Source: an uncultured Prolixibacteraceae bacterium (GTDB lineage Bacteria; Bacteroidota; Bacteroidia; Bacteroidales; Prolixibacteraceae). From it: a stretch of DNA of 64,000 nucleotides. Position 1 is the stretch's first letter, and each line of letters opens with the position of its first letter. Below, piece after piece: positions 53,570 through 62,969 of this stretch. The stretch is taken from positions 39,315 through 103,314 of the forward strand of contig CAJXZG010000006.1 in the NCBI GenBank assembly GCA_913063265.1, given 5' to 3'. Made by a program: the position numbers and the translations under genes. The notes under the pieces are model-generated. The model saw only the letters and a program-made list of their open reading frames with translations. It made no database searches and was not told the origin of the DNA.

Positions 53570-55111
53570 TCAGAAATCAATTAAATATTCTTTGGTAATT
53601 TTCGGAGGAAAAGAATTAAGCCACCAAAAATCTTTTAGAGAAGTTCCCAGCGGAAATGCGCCAACATCATTCCTGGAATTATCCTTATCGTTATAAATTG
53701 GATCAGGATGTCCGGAATCAACAGCCGGCGAAGGCTTTTTTAATCTAAAATCTCCGGATTCGGGATCTTCAAATAAAGGACTGGCAAGGATTGTATTTTC
53801 TCCTTTAATGGAGTACACAGTATCTTTTAACCAGGTTTCCAGATAAACAGGAAACCGGGTTGTATTAATATCGTGAACAAGATTATAGTCAATTTCTATT
53901 TTTTGAGTCTTCATCATTTCAGGCGATAATAAAGAAGTTCGCCCAATTTCAAACGGACTGTTTTGGGCAAAAATATTGTTCCTGATTTTCACATCTTTCA
54001 GGTTAACCGAGTACAGGTAACAGCCTCCGGTTAACCAATATTGCGGATCGCCGGAAAAATTATGACCCCAACCGTTTTTGTAAAAAGTATTGTTATAAAC
54101 TTCTACATTTTCTCTTGGATTATCTGCCCCCCAGCGTGAAAAAAATAATCCGGTTGCCCTGTTGTTATAAATCAGGTTGTGATGAATTTTTAGATTTTTT
54201 GTATTTGGCCCTTCTTCCGAAGAAACTGCAATTCCTGCTTCACAATTATGCACTACATTTTCGTACATTTCAATATTCTGTAACTGACCAAACCAGCCAT
54301 CGATGTACAATCCCTGCCGGGCACAATGATGAATATAATTATGATGTACCTTTCCAAAAGACGCTGTCTCTTTTACATCTATACCTTCTTTTTTGCAATT
54401 GTAAACATGATTATACGCTACTTCAAAATAATGCGGACCTGCCATACTTATTGCCTCGTGTGGTGCTTCACTTCCACGATAAGGATTCCAGCTCATTTCC
54501 ATATCGCTGGCATTAATAACTGTGTTTCCAAGAACTCTGATATAGCTGCAATGTTGCCATGCTGCAATTCCGGGCGACAAACTATTAATAGTAGTACAGT
54601 TAATTATGTCAATATTTTTGCTCTCCCGGATATTAATCCCTGAACGATGCGAGTTTTTTACAGTAATATTTTTAATCCGAACGTATTCAGCATTTTCAAT
54701 TTGAATTAATCCTTTATTAAACGGATAAGTTTCAGTATTTCCAATGTTATAATCCAGGCCGTCGAAAATTACATCAGTATTTTTTTCGCCCTCAATGATA
54801 ATCCAGTTTTCTTTGTCACCCTGTTTTGAAATTTTAACAGATTGTTCCAGGTTATAGGTTCCGGGAAGTAAAATCAGGATTTGACCAGCATTAAGTTTTA
54901 CAATTGCCAAATGAATAGATTTTAAAGGATTTTCCCTGGTTCCGTCATTTTTATCGTTGCCATTTGTAGAAACATATATTTTTGAATTACTAATCTGTGT
55001 TTTATTTGTAGTATTGTCTTTAATAATTTGCACGGCTGTAACAGGATTTACGCAAATAATTATCAATAAAATTTGAAAAAGTTTAAAGGGTTTGAAATAC
55101 TTCTTTTTCAT
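53570..55111 (-). CDS. Secreted right-handed beta-helix protein
   Basis: From MKKKYFKPFKLFQ (55111) there is a signal peptide with cleavage after VTA and a 490-residue beta-helix: KIYVSTNGNDKNDGTRENPLKS is the DUF1565-type cap. Coils such as YVRIKNITVKNSHRSGINI, DIINCTTINSLS, NIEMYENVVHN and LKIHHNLIYNN follow. It resembles pectate-lyase-like or alginate-lyase-like proteins, but catalytic residues cannot be pinned. The longer frame to 55156 adds 15 residues before the signal. It converges on the 978-residue glycosidase. Confidence 0.86.
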   Translation of the reverse strand: MKKKYFKPFKLFQILLIIICVNPVTAVQIIKDNTTNKTQISNSKIYVSTNGNDKNDGTRENPLKSIHLAIVKLNAGQILILLPGTYNLEQSVKISKQGDKENWIIIEGEKNTDVIFDGLDYNIGNTETYPFNKGLIQIENAEYVRIKNITVKNSHRSGINIRESKNIDIINCTTINSLSPGIAAWQHCSYIRVLGNTVINASDMEMSWNPYRGSEAPHEAISMAGPHYFEVAYNHVYNCKKEGIDVKETASFGKVHHNYIHHCARQGLYIDGWFGQLQNIEMYENVVHNCEAGIAVSSEEGPNTKNLKIHHNLIYNNRATGLFFSRWGADNPRENVEVYNNTFYKNGWGHNFSGDPQYWLTGGCYLYSVNLKDVKIRNNIFAQNSPFEIGRTSLLSPEMMKTQKIEIDYNLVHDINTTRFPVYLETWLKDTVYSIKGENTILASPLFEDPESGDFRLKKPSPAVDSGHPDPIYNDKDNSRNDVGAFPLGTSLKDFWWLNSFPPKITKEYLIDF

Positions 55112-55221
55112 GAACTTAGGTTTTAGTTTAGAATTTGAAACTAAGGATTTATTCATTTTTTTTCAAAGTTTAGGTAAAAAATTATCAATTCAGTATTAAC
55201 TTTCAGAAATTTCAATTTAAA

Positions 55222-56085
55222 ATGAGACATACATTTTCAATTATACTTGTCCTGTTTTTGTTTTCATGTCATTCAACCGGAAACAGTCAAAACAATCAAA
55301 ATATTCATTTTCAGCCTGAAGATCAGGAAATTTTAAGTCAGATTTTTACCTTGTTCGCTAATGAAAAAGATTCACCCATTTCGGTTTTAATGGTTAAAGT
55401 TGGCACTTATTTTATGGAAACTCCTTATGTCGCGCATACGCTGGAGGTTGAACAGGAAAAAGAAGAGCTGGTGGTAAATTTACGTGAACTGGACTGTACC
55501 ACTTTTGCTGAAAATTGTTTGGCAATATCAAGAACTATAAAAAGCGGCAAACACACATTTGAGAAATTTACAGATGAACTCAGGAAAATTAGGTACCGAA
55601 AAGGTAAAATTGAAGGCTACCCTTCCCGATTACATTATTTTAGCGATTGGATATTTGAAAATGACAGAAAAAAACTTATTCAATCAGTTTCTGAAGAGAT
55701 TGCTAATATTCCTTTTCAAAAGGAAATAAATTTTATGAGTACGCACCCCGAAAGTTATGTTCAGCTTAAAAATAATCCCGGGATTGTAAAAACTATATCA
55801 TTACTTGAAAAAGAAATTTCAGAAAGGGAAATGTATTACATTCCTAAAGAAAAAATAGGTCCTTTTAAAAATGAACTGATGGATGGCGATATTATAGGTA
55901 TCACCACAAACATAGAAGGATTGGATATTGTCCATGTAGGAATAATTATTCGTAAATCAGGTAAAGTTCATTTGCTTCATGCTTCTTCTGATGAAAATAA
56001 AGTAGTTGTATCTCAGAAAACATTTGAGAAATACCTGGTAGAAAGTAAATTTGCCAACGGTATAATGGTCGCCCGACCATTTTAG
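55222..56085 (+). CDS. DUF1460 lipoprotein, N-acetylmuramoyl-L-alanine amidase-like
   Basis: The 287-residue lipoprotein (FLFSC, C16) carries the DUF1460 domain: LRELDCTTFAENCLAIS with nucleophile C92, IRYRKGKIEGYPSRLHYFSDW and a C-terminal LDIVHVGIIIRKSGKVHLLHASS with the catalytic His. A Bacteroides homologue cleaves the MurNAc-L-Ala bond of peptidoglycan fragments. It probably recycles or remodels cell wall in the periplasm. Confidence 0.93.
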   Translation: MRHTFSIILVLFLFSCHSTGNSQNNQNIHFQPEDQEILSQIFTLFANEKDSPISVLMVKVGTYFMETPYVAHTLEVEQEKEELVVNLRELDCTTFAENCLAISRTIKSGKHTFEKFTDELRKIRYRKGKIEGYPSRLHYFSDWIFENDRKKLIQSVSEEIANIPFQKEINFMSTHPESYVQLKNNPGIVKTISLLEKEISEREMYYIPKEKIGPFKNELMDGDIIGITTNIEGLDIVHVGIIIRKSGKVHLLHASSDENKVVVSQKTFEKYLVESKFANGIMVARPF

Positions 56086-56262
56086 TTAGTGTAAAAATAA
56101 GATTGGGTTAGAATGTTATCATCAAAAAGAATCCATCAGTTTTTAAACATACTCTTATTATTGTTTATAAAAAAAGATGTAAATTGATAAACATTCTTCT
56201 CATAATCTTGTTTTTATGAAGCAAAAACTAAATTAACATTTGAAAAAATTAAATTAACATCT

Positions 56263-56688
56263 ATGAAAAAACAATTAAAAAAACTACTGTTGCTCGTGGC
56301 AGTTTTTGTTTTAGCTACGACTGTTTATGGCCAGGCGGAAAAAGTATTAAATCTTGGTGGTATAGGTACCGGATTATATGCAGGACTTGAATTTCCTGTG
56401 GGTGGTGTAATTACAGTTGGACCAGCAGCATACACTGACTGGAATTTTGACAAGTTTGTAATTGCGGCTAAAGGAAATTTTTACTTTGACAATTTATTTA
56501 ATTTGCCTCCCGAGTGGGATGTTTATGCAGGTGCTAATGCTGGCTGGAAAATTTCGGATGATGGACAATTTAACTGGGGTGCCCAGGTTGGAGGCCGTTG
56601 GTTCTGGAACGATAAATGGGGGATTAATGCAGAATTTGGCGGAGGCTCCGGTGTCAACGGAGGAGTTGGAGTAACCATGAAATTCTAA
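56263..56688 (+). CDS. Small exported glycine-rich beta protein, outer-membrane type
   Basis: A signal peptide (cleavage after VYG) precedes 118 residues of alternating Gly/aromatic beta-strand sequence (GGRWFWNDKWGINAEFGGG) ending in VGVTMKF, the terminal Phe typical of outer-membrane barrels. It may be an eight-strand barrel or a secreted beta protein. I recognise no family. It ends in the strong terminator at 56716-56764. Confidence 0.75.
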   Translation: MKKQLKKLLLLVAVFVLATTVYGQAEKVLNLGGIGTGLYAGLEFPVGGVITVGPAAYTDWNFDKFVIAAKGNFYFDNLFNLPPEWDVYAGANAGWKISDDGQFNWGAQVGGRWFWNDKWGINAEFGGGSGVNGGVGVTMKF

Positions 56689-56715
56689 ATACTTTGTAGT
56701 CTTAGAAAATTTATA

Positions 56716-56764
56716 TGACATAAAAAAAATACCATCGATAAACGATGGTATTTTTTTTATGTCA
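56716..56764. terminator. Perfect 22-base-pair bidirectional terminator
   Basis: Arms 56716-56737 and 56743-56764 are exact reverse complements (22 bases) with a five-base loop ATAAA; both flanks of the GC core are runs of eight A and eight T, so it works in both directions. It lies between convergent genes. Confidence 0.95.
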
Positions 56765-56783
56765 AAATCTTTTAAACGTAAAG

Positions 56784-57902
56784 TTATTTGATTCCCAACC
56801 ACCATTGAGAAAAAACCTGGGTAGTGTCTTTTAAATATACCGGTTCTCCAATTTTAGGAGTAATTAATGGTTGATTAACGTTTTTATTGGCTTCAGTAAT
56901 TGCTTTTAAAGGCTCATCCCAGCTATGGTTTGCCAATGCAAACTTTGAAGAATGAACAGGAAATAATCTTTTTGCTTTTAAATCTTTTGCTGCCTTCAAT
57001 CCCTCTTCCGGCATTAAATGAATATACTTCCAGCTTTTGTTGTATTGCCCGTTTTCCAGAATCGCCAGGTCGAAACCATCATATCTTTCACCTATTTCTG
57101 CAAAATGTTCATCATAACCACCGTCACCGCCAATAAAAATCCGGTAAGTTGGAGTTTGAAAAACAAAGGACGCCCAAAGTGTTTGATTTGATTTCGGGCC
57201 TCTTCCTGTAAAATGTCTGGCCGGATTAATTTCAACCAAAAATCCTTCTTTCAGATCAATTTTTTCGTACCAGTCCTTTTCAATTATCTTTTCCGGTTCG
57301 TACCCCCATTTTTCCAGGTGTGCACCCGTTCCCAATCCGGTTATAACTTTTTCCACTCTGGGTTTTAATTCAACCACTGTTTTGTAATCCAAATGATCCC
57401 AGTGATCATGGGTAATTATCAAATAATCTATATCCGGTATTTCTGCAGGAGTATAAATATCAGTTCCCTTAAACGCCTTTATCATAAAGCTAAATGGCGA
57501 TGCATTACCACAAAACACTGGATCAACCAGGATTTTCTTTCCATCGATTTGAATAAAATATGATGAATGTCCAAACCATACCAGCACATCCTCTTCTGCC
57601 GCAAGTGAAAACAGATCTGTTTTTATGGAAGGAATCACATCTTTTGGCCTTCTGTTTTTGGCATTAACCATATCCTTTAAAATACCAACTACGCCACCCT
57701 CTCCGGTCATTTGAGGTGTATGATTTAGATTAACAAAAGAGCCATTTTTATAGTTTGATGAATTCTCAATTTTTGCTTTTCGCTCACCGCTGGGTAAATC
57801 ACCAAACTTTGGATGTTTTAAAAATAGCCTGATTCCAACGATGCTTAGAATAATAACAACTGAGAAAACAATCATAATTTTAATGACTTTACTTTTAAAC
57901 AT
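56784..57902 (-). CDS. MBL-fold hydrolase, NAPE-PLD/UlaG-like, membrane anchored
   Basis: The 372-residue protein (start MFKSKVIKIMIVF, 57902) has one N-terminal membrane helix and an MBL domain with VWFGHSSYFIQIDGKKILVD, ITHDHWDHLDY, NPARHFTGRG and FIGGDGGYDEHF. These match the phospholipase-D-like (NAPE-PLD/UlaG) subgroup, which uses two metals to cut phosphoesters or lactones. The substrate is unknown. The longer frame to 57938 adds 12 residues without obvious benefit. Confidence 0.9.
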   Translation of the reverse strand: MFKSKVIKIMIVFSVVIILSIVGIRLFLKHPKFGDLPSGERKAKIENSSNYKNGSFVNLNHTPQMTGEGGVVGILKDMVNAKNRRPKDVIPSIKTDLFSLAAEEDVLVWFGHSSYFIQIDGKKILVDPVFCGNASPFSFMIKAFKGTDIYTPAEIPDIDYLIITHDHWDHLDYKTVVELKPRVEKVITGLGTGAHLEKWGYEPEKIIEKDWYEKIDLKEGFLVEINPARHFTGRGPKSNQTLWASFVFQTPTYRIFIGGDGGYDEHFAEIGERYDGFDLAILENGQYNKSWKYIHLMPEEGLKAAKDLKAKRLFPVHSSKFALANHSWDEPLKAITEANKNVNQPLITPKIGEPVYLKDTTQVFSQWWLGIK

Positions 57903-57988
57903 AACTATCTGTTTTACAAATGTGGCGGTAAAAACCACAATACAGCTTAAAACAGGGTTAAAACCAAAAAGTTCTTAATGAAAATTTT

Positions 57989-58360
57989 TTATTGGCGGGT
58001 TTTAAAATACCTTCTTAACAAGACCTTTTTTAAATCGCGCACAATTACCTGGTGGGCTATAATTTCCACATGATTGTAATGGGGCAATTCCCTTGTGGTT
58101 TTATCAATTTCGCGATCCGTTATATCTACCTGGTAAAGCACCGAAAGTAGCAGGTCATAATTTCGTTCCAAAAGCAAAGAAATTTGCTCAACCAGTTGTA
58201 AATGTAACTCATTGTACGCCTGATCTACATCTCCTGAAAATGTAATCTCAACACCGAACATGCCAAAATCTTTCATAATCTGTTGAGCTGTTTCCCGCAC
58301 TATCTCATCTTTATTGAGCAGACCTGCAACATTATTATTGGTAACCCGAGGTAAATTCAT
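57989..58360 (-). CDS. Small helical protein of unknown function
   Basis: The 123-residue protein has no signal peptide or membrane segment and is rich in charged helices (ELHLQLVEQISLLLERN, HQVIVRDLKKVLLRRYF). I do not recognise a family. The promoter in front matches the phylum consensus exactly, so it is expressed. Nothing else is in its transcript. Confidence 0.75.
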   Translation of the reverse strand: MNLPRVTNNNVAGLLNKDEIVRETAQQIMKDFGMFGVEITFSGDVDQAYNELHLQLVEQISLLLERNYDLLLSVLYQVDITDREIDKTTRELPHYNHVEIIAHQVIVRDLKKVLLRRYFKTRQ

Positions 58361-58373
58361 TTGTAGTTTTTTT

Positions 58374-58404
58374 CAAAACTATGCCAAATAAATATCAACT
58401 CAAA
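58374..58404 (-). promoter_or_regulatory. Promoter of the 123-residue protein gene
   Basis: On the minus strand TTTG (58401-58404), a 19-base spacer and TAGTTTTG (58374-58381) match the Bacteroidota promoter consensus exactly, with the -7 box ending 13 bases before the ATG at 58360. Confidence 0.7.
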
Positions 58405-58470
58405 AGCTAAACCTGTTTAAATCCAAATAACCGGTAAATAATTAGACAAATGATTTTCTATTTTTGCAAA

Positions 58471-59091
58471 ATGAAGAACGTAGATAGAAAAAATCATTGG
58501 GAAAATGTATTTAAAACAAAAGATACAACCCAGGTAAGTTGGTATCAACCCAAACCAGAGACTTCATTAAATCTGATAAAAAATCTAGGTCTGACCAAAT
58601 CTTCCAGAATAATTGAGATCGGCTCGGGAGACAGTTTTCTTGCTGATTACCTGCTTCAGGAAGGTTTTAAGGATATTACTTTACTCGACATCTCGGATAC
58701 AGCTTTAAATACAATAAAACAGCGGCTAAAAAAAGATATATCAAAACTTGCTTTTTTGGCAGCAGATGTAACAGATTTTAGTCAAAAACAAAAATACAAT
58801 GTTTGGCATGACCGCGCCGTATTTCATTTTTTAACAGACGAAAAAGATATTCAGAAATATGTGCAAAATGCTTCAGATAAATTAATTCCCGGAGGATATT
58901 TAATTGTTAGTACATTTTCAACATCAGGTCCTGACATGTGCAGTGGTTTAAAAATCCGGCAATATTCTGAGGTAGAACTTACCAATACTTTTAAAAGCGG
59001 ATTTAATAAGCTTGAATGTTTTACCGAAAATCATCAAACTCCCTCAGGTTCAATACAAAATTTTATATTTTGTGTTTTTCAGAAAATATAA
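58471..59091 (+). CDS. Class I SAM-dependent methyltransferase
   Basis: The 206-residue protein begins MKNVDRKNHWENVFKTK and has the SAM-binding motif IIEIGSGDSFLADYL, LLDISDTAL (motif II) and AFLAADVTDF. This pattern is that of small cytoplasmic thiopurine/tellurite-type methyltransferases; the substrate is unknown. The start is placed at 58471 because the TATTTTTG at 58459-58466, a possible -7 box, lies right before it; this would make the mRNA nearly leaderless. The frame from 58450 would start upstream of that box. Confidence 0.85.
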   Translation: MKNVDRKNHWENVFKTKDTTQVSWYQPKPETSLNLIKNLGLTKSSRIIEIGSGDSFLADYLLQEGFKDITLLDISDTALNTIKQRLKKDISKLAFLAADVTDFSQKQKYNVWHDRAVFHFLTDEKDIQKYVQNASDKLIPGGYLIVSTFSTSGPDMCSGLKIRQYSEVELTNTFKSGFNKLECFTENHQTPSGSIQNFIFCVFQKI

Positions 59092-59153
59092 TCAGCGTAA
59101 TTCCTGTAAATTTTTTTTACTTTTATTCTATAAATCAAATTAAACCAATTATT

Positions 59154-59675
59154 ATGAGAAACCTGATTTTATCTGTCGTTTTAGTTTGTACATGTTTTTT
59201 AGTCAATGCACAGGTTGCACCTGTTGAAGGTGAATTTAGCAGTCCCACAATTTCAATAGGAGTTGTTGTAGAAGATTTGGAAAAGTCGGTGGATTTTTAC
59301 ACCAATATTATTGGGATGAAAAAAACCGGCGGTTTTGATGTGGATGGCGAAAAGTCAAAAGAATTGGGACTTACAAATGGGATATCATTTGAAGTTACTG
59401 TATTAAAATTGCAGGACAGCCCTGATGCAACTCAATGGAAATTAATGAGTTTTGGAACCAAAAAGAAAGGGAAAAAACCAAATTTTATTAATGATGATAT
59501 TGGGATGCAATATATAACCATTTTTGTAAATCATTTGGAGCCGATTATTGAACGTATCGAAAAAAACGGAGTAAAAATATTGAGCGGCAAACCATCTTCT
59601 TTGGGGAACGATACCTATTTTATTTTGGTACAGGATCCTGATGGAACATTTATAGAACTAATTGGACCAAAATAA
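59154..59675 (+). CDS. Exported glyoxalase/VOC-fold protein
   Basis: From MRNLILSVVLVCTC (59154) the protein has a signal peptide (cleavage after VNA) and one VOC domain: SIGVVVEDLEKSVDFYTNIIGM and YFILVQDPDGTFIELIG with the metal-ligand Glu. VOC enzymes are normally cytoplasmic and act on electrophiles or aromatic rings with a metal ion; here export is predicted. The first His ligand of glyoxalase I is not at its usual place, so activity is uncertain. The start is set by the signal peptide; the longer frame overlaps the methyltransferase. Confidence 0.85.
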   Translation: MRNLILSVVLVCTCFLVNAQVAPVEGEFSSPTISIGVVVEDLEKSVDFYTNIIGMKKTGGFDVDGEKSKELGLTNGISFEVTVLKLQDSPDATQWKLMSFGTKKKGKKPNFINDDIGMQYITIFVNHLEPIIERIEKNGVKILSGKPSSLGNDTYFILVQDPDGTFIELIGPK

Positions 59676-59809
59676 AATCCGGATTAGGATAGCTGTATAA
59701 ATAAGAACAATTAAAATTCTGTAAGAAACAGTAATGTAACAACTTACAGGATTTTGTTATTTATAAACATTCTAAGAACTTTTTATTTATTTGTTTTTTT
59801 TATAAATTC

Positions 59810-59830
59810 GAACAAAAAATAGATTTGTTC
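59810..59830. promoter_or_regulatory. Inverted repeat overlapping a -7 box before hemolysin III
   Basis: GAACAAA (59810-59816) and TTTGTTC (59824-59830) form a 7-base inverted repeat. TAGATTTG (59820-59827), a TAnnTTTG match, sits inside it, 20 bases before the ATG at 59848. A regulator binding here would block transcription. Confidence 0.4.
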
Positions 59831-59847
59831 AAAAAATCAAATTTGTA

Positions 59848-60510
59848 ATGAAAAGAGAGAACCGGAAAAAAGCTGCTTACAGAAAATTGACTTTGAAGGA
59901 AGAAATTTTCAATAGTATCACTCACGGCATCGGAACGCTTTTAAGTATTGCTGCATTGGTAATTCTTGTGGTAATGGCAGTTCGCAAAGGTGACGCATGG
60001 CATGTGGTTAGCTACTCAATTTATGGTTCTTCTCTTATTTTGTTGTATTTATCATCCACATTATATCATAGTTTTACAAAAGAGAAGATTAAAAATCTTT
60101 TTGCCCGTTTTGACCATGCCGCTATATTTTTGCTGATAGCAGGAACTTACACTCCGTTTTTACTCACTGTACTCAGAGGAACACTGGGTTGGGTTTTGTT
60201 TGGCATTATCTGGGGAGTAGCCCTGATTGGTGTAGTTATCCGCTCAATTTATCTGACCAGGTTTAGAAAATTAATGGTTGGTTTATACCTGGCCATGGGG
60301 TGGTTATTTGTTGTAGCTGTTGGTCCAATGATAAAAAATCTTTCGACGCTTAGTATTATTTTTCTTTTTGCAGGTGGGATTTCATATTCTGTTGGAGTAA
60401 TTTTTTATGTCAACCGTAATTTAAAATATGGCCATGGAATATGGCATTTATTTGTTTTAGGAGGAAGTATTATGCATTTTTTTGCAGTTGTATACAGCTT
60501 GCAGTCTTAA
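59848..60510 (+). CDS. Hemolysin III family (PAQR) membrane protein
   Basis: The 220-residue protein has seven membrane helices and the conserved PAQR residues: NSITHGIGTLLS, LSSTLYHSF, FDHAAIFLLIAGTYTPFLL and a final HGIWHLFVLGGSIMHFFAV. These His/Asp/Ser residues bind zinc and support hydrolase (ceramidase-like) activity in the animal relatives; in bacteria the family is called hemolysin III and is linked to membrane-lipid homeostasis. Confidence 0.96.
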   Translation: MKRENRKKAAYRKLTLKEEIFNSITHGIGTLLSIAALVILVVMAVRKGDAWHVVSYSIYGSSLILLYLSSTLYHSFTKEKIKNLFARFDHAAIFLLIAGTYTPFLLTVLRGTLGWVLFGIIWGVALIGVVIRSIYLTRFRKLMVGLYLAMGWLFVVAVGPMIKNLSTLSIIFLFAGGISYSVGVIFYVNRNLKYGHGIWHLFVLGGSIMHFFAVVYSLQS

Positions 60511-60551
60511 TTCACTGACAATAAATTTCAAAGCTTTAATTAAGATTCGGA

Positions 60552-62948
60552 TTAAAGATTTACAGCAGACTTTCCATCCAGTTTAATAATTTCCCCATTC
60601 CATTTAAATTCACCCTTTAAATCTTTTGGAAGAGTAATTTCACCCTTAATCCCGGTTTTTCCGTTTCGTTTCAAATTAAAATATATTGTTCCGTTTGGAT
60701 GGGGCATTTTCCCTTTTATCTCTTTTAAATATCCCAGGTATGGCTCTATTTTTACGGTTTTAAATCCCGGTGAAGCAGGTTCTATTCCGGCAATTGTTGC
60801 AAGAAAATCGTAATTTGGACTGGCACTCCATGCATGACAATCGGAACGGGTTGGGTCAGGTTTTTCGGCAAAAGTTGTTAATCCCAAATCCAGCATATCA
60901 TGCCAAAGTCCCATTGTTTCAGGGTATTTATCAGATAACCCTGCAACTTTCAGAGCTTGAGTTAGATAAAACCTAAAATACATTGTTGGTTGTATTAAAG
61001 AATTGTCTTTTTCAAACCGCAGAACAAACTCCTTTATTTCGTTTTCATCAATTGCACCCGTTAAAACAGCAAATATCTGGGCATGCATGCTAAATTCATC
61101 TTTTTCATGTGAATCAGCAAAATATTTTTTATCGTCATCCCAACAATGTTTTTTTACTGCCACAATCATATTATTTGCGATGTTTTCATAATAAGCCGCC
61201 TTATCCTTATTTCCCGCCCATCTGTATATTTTTGCAGCATGCCTGGCTGAATAAGCAACATGAAGGCTTAAAATTGAAGATCCACCTGAAATTCCACCCT
61301 GAGGTACTCCACCCAGATGCACGGAATTATCCCAGGGCCATTCATCTGGCCAATCTACAAAATTCCAATAACCTGTGCGCCCAAGTAATCCTGTTTCTTC
61401 ATCTGTCTTAGAGATAAAAAAGTTAAGTACATTATCTATTCCATTAAAAAACGATTTAACAAATTCCGGGTCATCACGATGCATCCAGTAATCGTATACC
61501 ATATCAATCCAGTAAAGAGAATAAGGTGGAATTACCTGTGGCCGTGAGGACGGATATCGGCTCATTGTAAGTCCTTCGCTGAATCGTGAATCATCGAACA
61601 TTTGAATGGCCTTACGCATTAAACGGTCATCACCGGAAACGTACAATGAAATTAATGCCTGGATTCTTGTATCTCCCACATATTGCATTTGTTCATAATA
61701 AGGGCAATCATAATAGGTTTCACCTGCGCATAAACGAGCTGTTCGCCAACCTACATTCCATATATCCGTTAATTCTTCATCATCGCTTATAAACTCAGCA
61801 TTATTTTGAAAAGGATAGCCGGTAAATTCACTGTAAAAATCATTTATAATAAGCGGCTCAGATTTGGTGGTAACGGTTAATTCAAGGTATCTCCAGGTGC
61901 GCAACCAAAGAGGACGGAATTGTCTTTCATTCCCCCCGTCGGGTAAAAAATAATCGATATATCCACGCATAGTTTTCCCTTCTATTTCATTGCGATTCCC
62001 TTTAGTATTATTTTCATCAAAAAGTGCCTCTGCATACTGTAATTCAATTTTAGAATTTGCACCATCAGAAACTATTAATTCAGGATATGCAGTGGTTAAT
62101 TCTCCCTGGTCCAACAGGATTTTCACCGTAGTATTTGCAGGAATTTTTAATGATTTTTCGCCTTTAACAAAAGCGTCACCAACATTAATATTTGAACTTC
62201 GACGAATCTTGTTAAAACGTTGAAGCCTGGCTTCCATCAAAGGGATTTCGCGTGGTTCAAGCCCCCATAAAATACCAGATCCGGCCTCTTTGGGTCTTCC
62301 CTTATCCAAATTGGAAGCATTTTTCCAGTTGGAATCATCATATTGAACTTTTTCCCAGCCCCATGGATATTTTTCTCCATTCACTTCATCACAGGGTCCA
62401 ACAACTATAAAAGATCCACCGGTTTTTTCTTTGTCAACTATAGCCGGTTTAAAAGCTTCATTTTTTATTACTTTCCACGAAGAATTGCTGTCAACAACCT
62501 TTTCGCTTTCTGTGTTTCCCTGAACCAGGAGTCCTGTTTTTAAGGTATGTTGCGCCCATGGTTTCTGATTTGAAAAATTCCAGACTACCGCTGCCAAAAC
62601 ATTTTTGCCCGGTTTTAGATACGATGCGATATTCACAGTTTCATATTTCCAGTGCATTAAATCCCCCCGTGCCGGTCCGAAACAAACAGGGATACCATTT
62701 ACAAACAGCCGATATCTGTTGTCAGCTGTAACATGAATAATAAATTCTTCCGGAATTTCATTGATGTCAAATTTCTTCCTGAAATTGTAAACTCCATAAT
62801 CCAGGCCAGAATCGTCGGGGTATGCAATCCAGTTCGCTGACCAGAAATCATTAAGAAGTTTAGGATTTATTTTTGATTCAGGCACCTCATCTGCCGCTGA
62901 TAAACTGGTAAACAGAGCGGTAAAAATCAGAAAGAAAATTTTATTCAT
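60552..62948 (-). CDS. Alpha-L-rhamnosidase, GH78-like
   Basis: The 798-residue protein has a signal peptide (cleavage after SAA), two N-terminal beta domains (WSANWIAYPDD, FIIHVTADNRYRLFVNGIPV) and an (alpha/alpha)6 barrel. ETYYDCPYYEQMQYVGDTRIQ and a Trp-rich GYWNFVDWPDEWPWDN strand are GH78 marks, and a C-terminal TVKIEPYLG domain closes it. It cleaves terminal alpha-L-rhamnose from plant or algal glycans, outside the inner membrane. The rhamnulokinase gene upstream ends 21 bases before it, making a rhamnose-use operon. Confidence 0.95.
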   Translation of the reverse strand: MNKIFFLIFTALFTSLSAADEVPESKINPKLLNDFWSANWIAYPDDSGLDYGVYNFRKKFDINEIPEEFIIHVTADNRYRLFVNGIPVCFGPARGDLMHWKYETVNIASYLKPGKNVLAAVVWNFSNQKPWAQHTLKTGLLVQGNTESEKVVDSNSSWKVIKNEAFKPAIVDKEKTGGSFIVVGPCDEVNGEKYPWGWEKVQYDDSNWKNASNLDKGRPKEAGSGILWGLEPREIPLMEARLQRFNKIRRSSNINVGDAFVKGEKSLKIPANTTVKILLDQGELTTAYPELIVSDGANSKIELQYAEALFDENNTKGNRNEIEGKTMRGYIDYFLPDGGNERQFRPLWLRTWRYLELTVTTKSEPLIINDFYSEFTGYPFQNNAEFISDDEELTDIWNVGWRTARLCAGETYYDCPYYEQMQYVGDTRIQALISLYVSGDDRLMRKAIQMFDDSRFSEGLTMSRYPSSRPQVIPPYSLYWIDMVYDYWMHRDDPEFVKSFFNGIDNVLNFFISKTDEETGLLGRTGYWNFVDWPDEWPWDNSVHLGGVPQGGISGGSSILSLHVAYSARHAAKIYRWAGNKDKAAYYENIANNMIVAVKKHCWDDDKKYFADSHEKDEFSMHAQIFAVLTGAIDENEIKEFVLRFEKDNSLIQPTMYFRFYLTQALKVAGLSDKYPETMGLWHDMLDLGLTTFAEKPDPTRSDCHAWSASPNYDFLATIAGIEPASPGFKTVKIEPYLGYLKEIKGKMPHPNGTIYFNLKRNGKTGIKGEITLPKDLKGEFKWNGEIIKLDGKSAVNL

Positions 62949-62969
62949 GGTTTTGTAATTTCCGTTTTT

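Noticed and set aside
54115..54643. Two overlapping plus-strand frames of 105-133 residues
   Set aside because: Both lie opposite the beta-helix coding region and show biased, Cys/His-rich composition with no domain.
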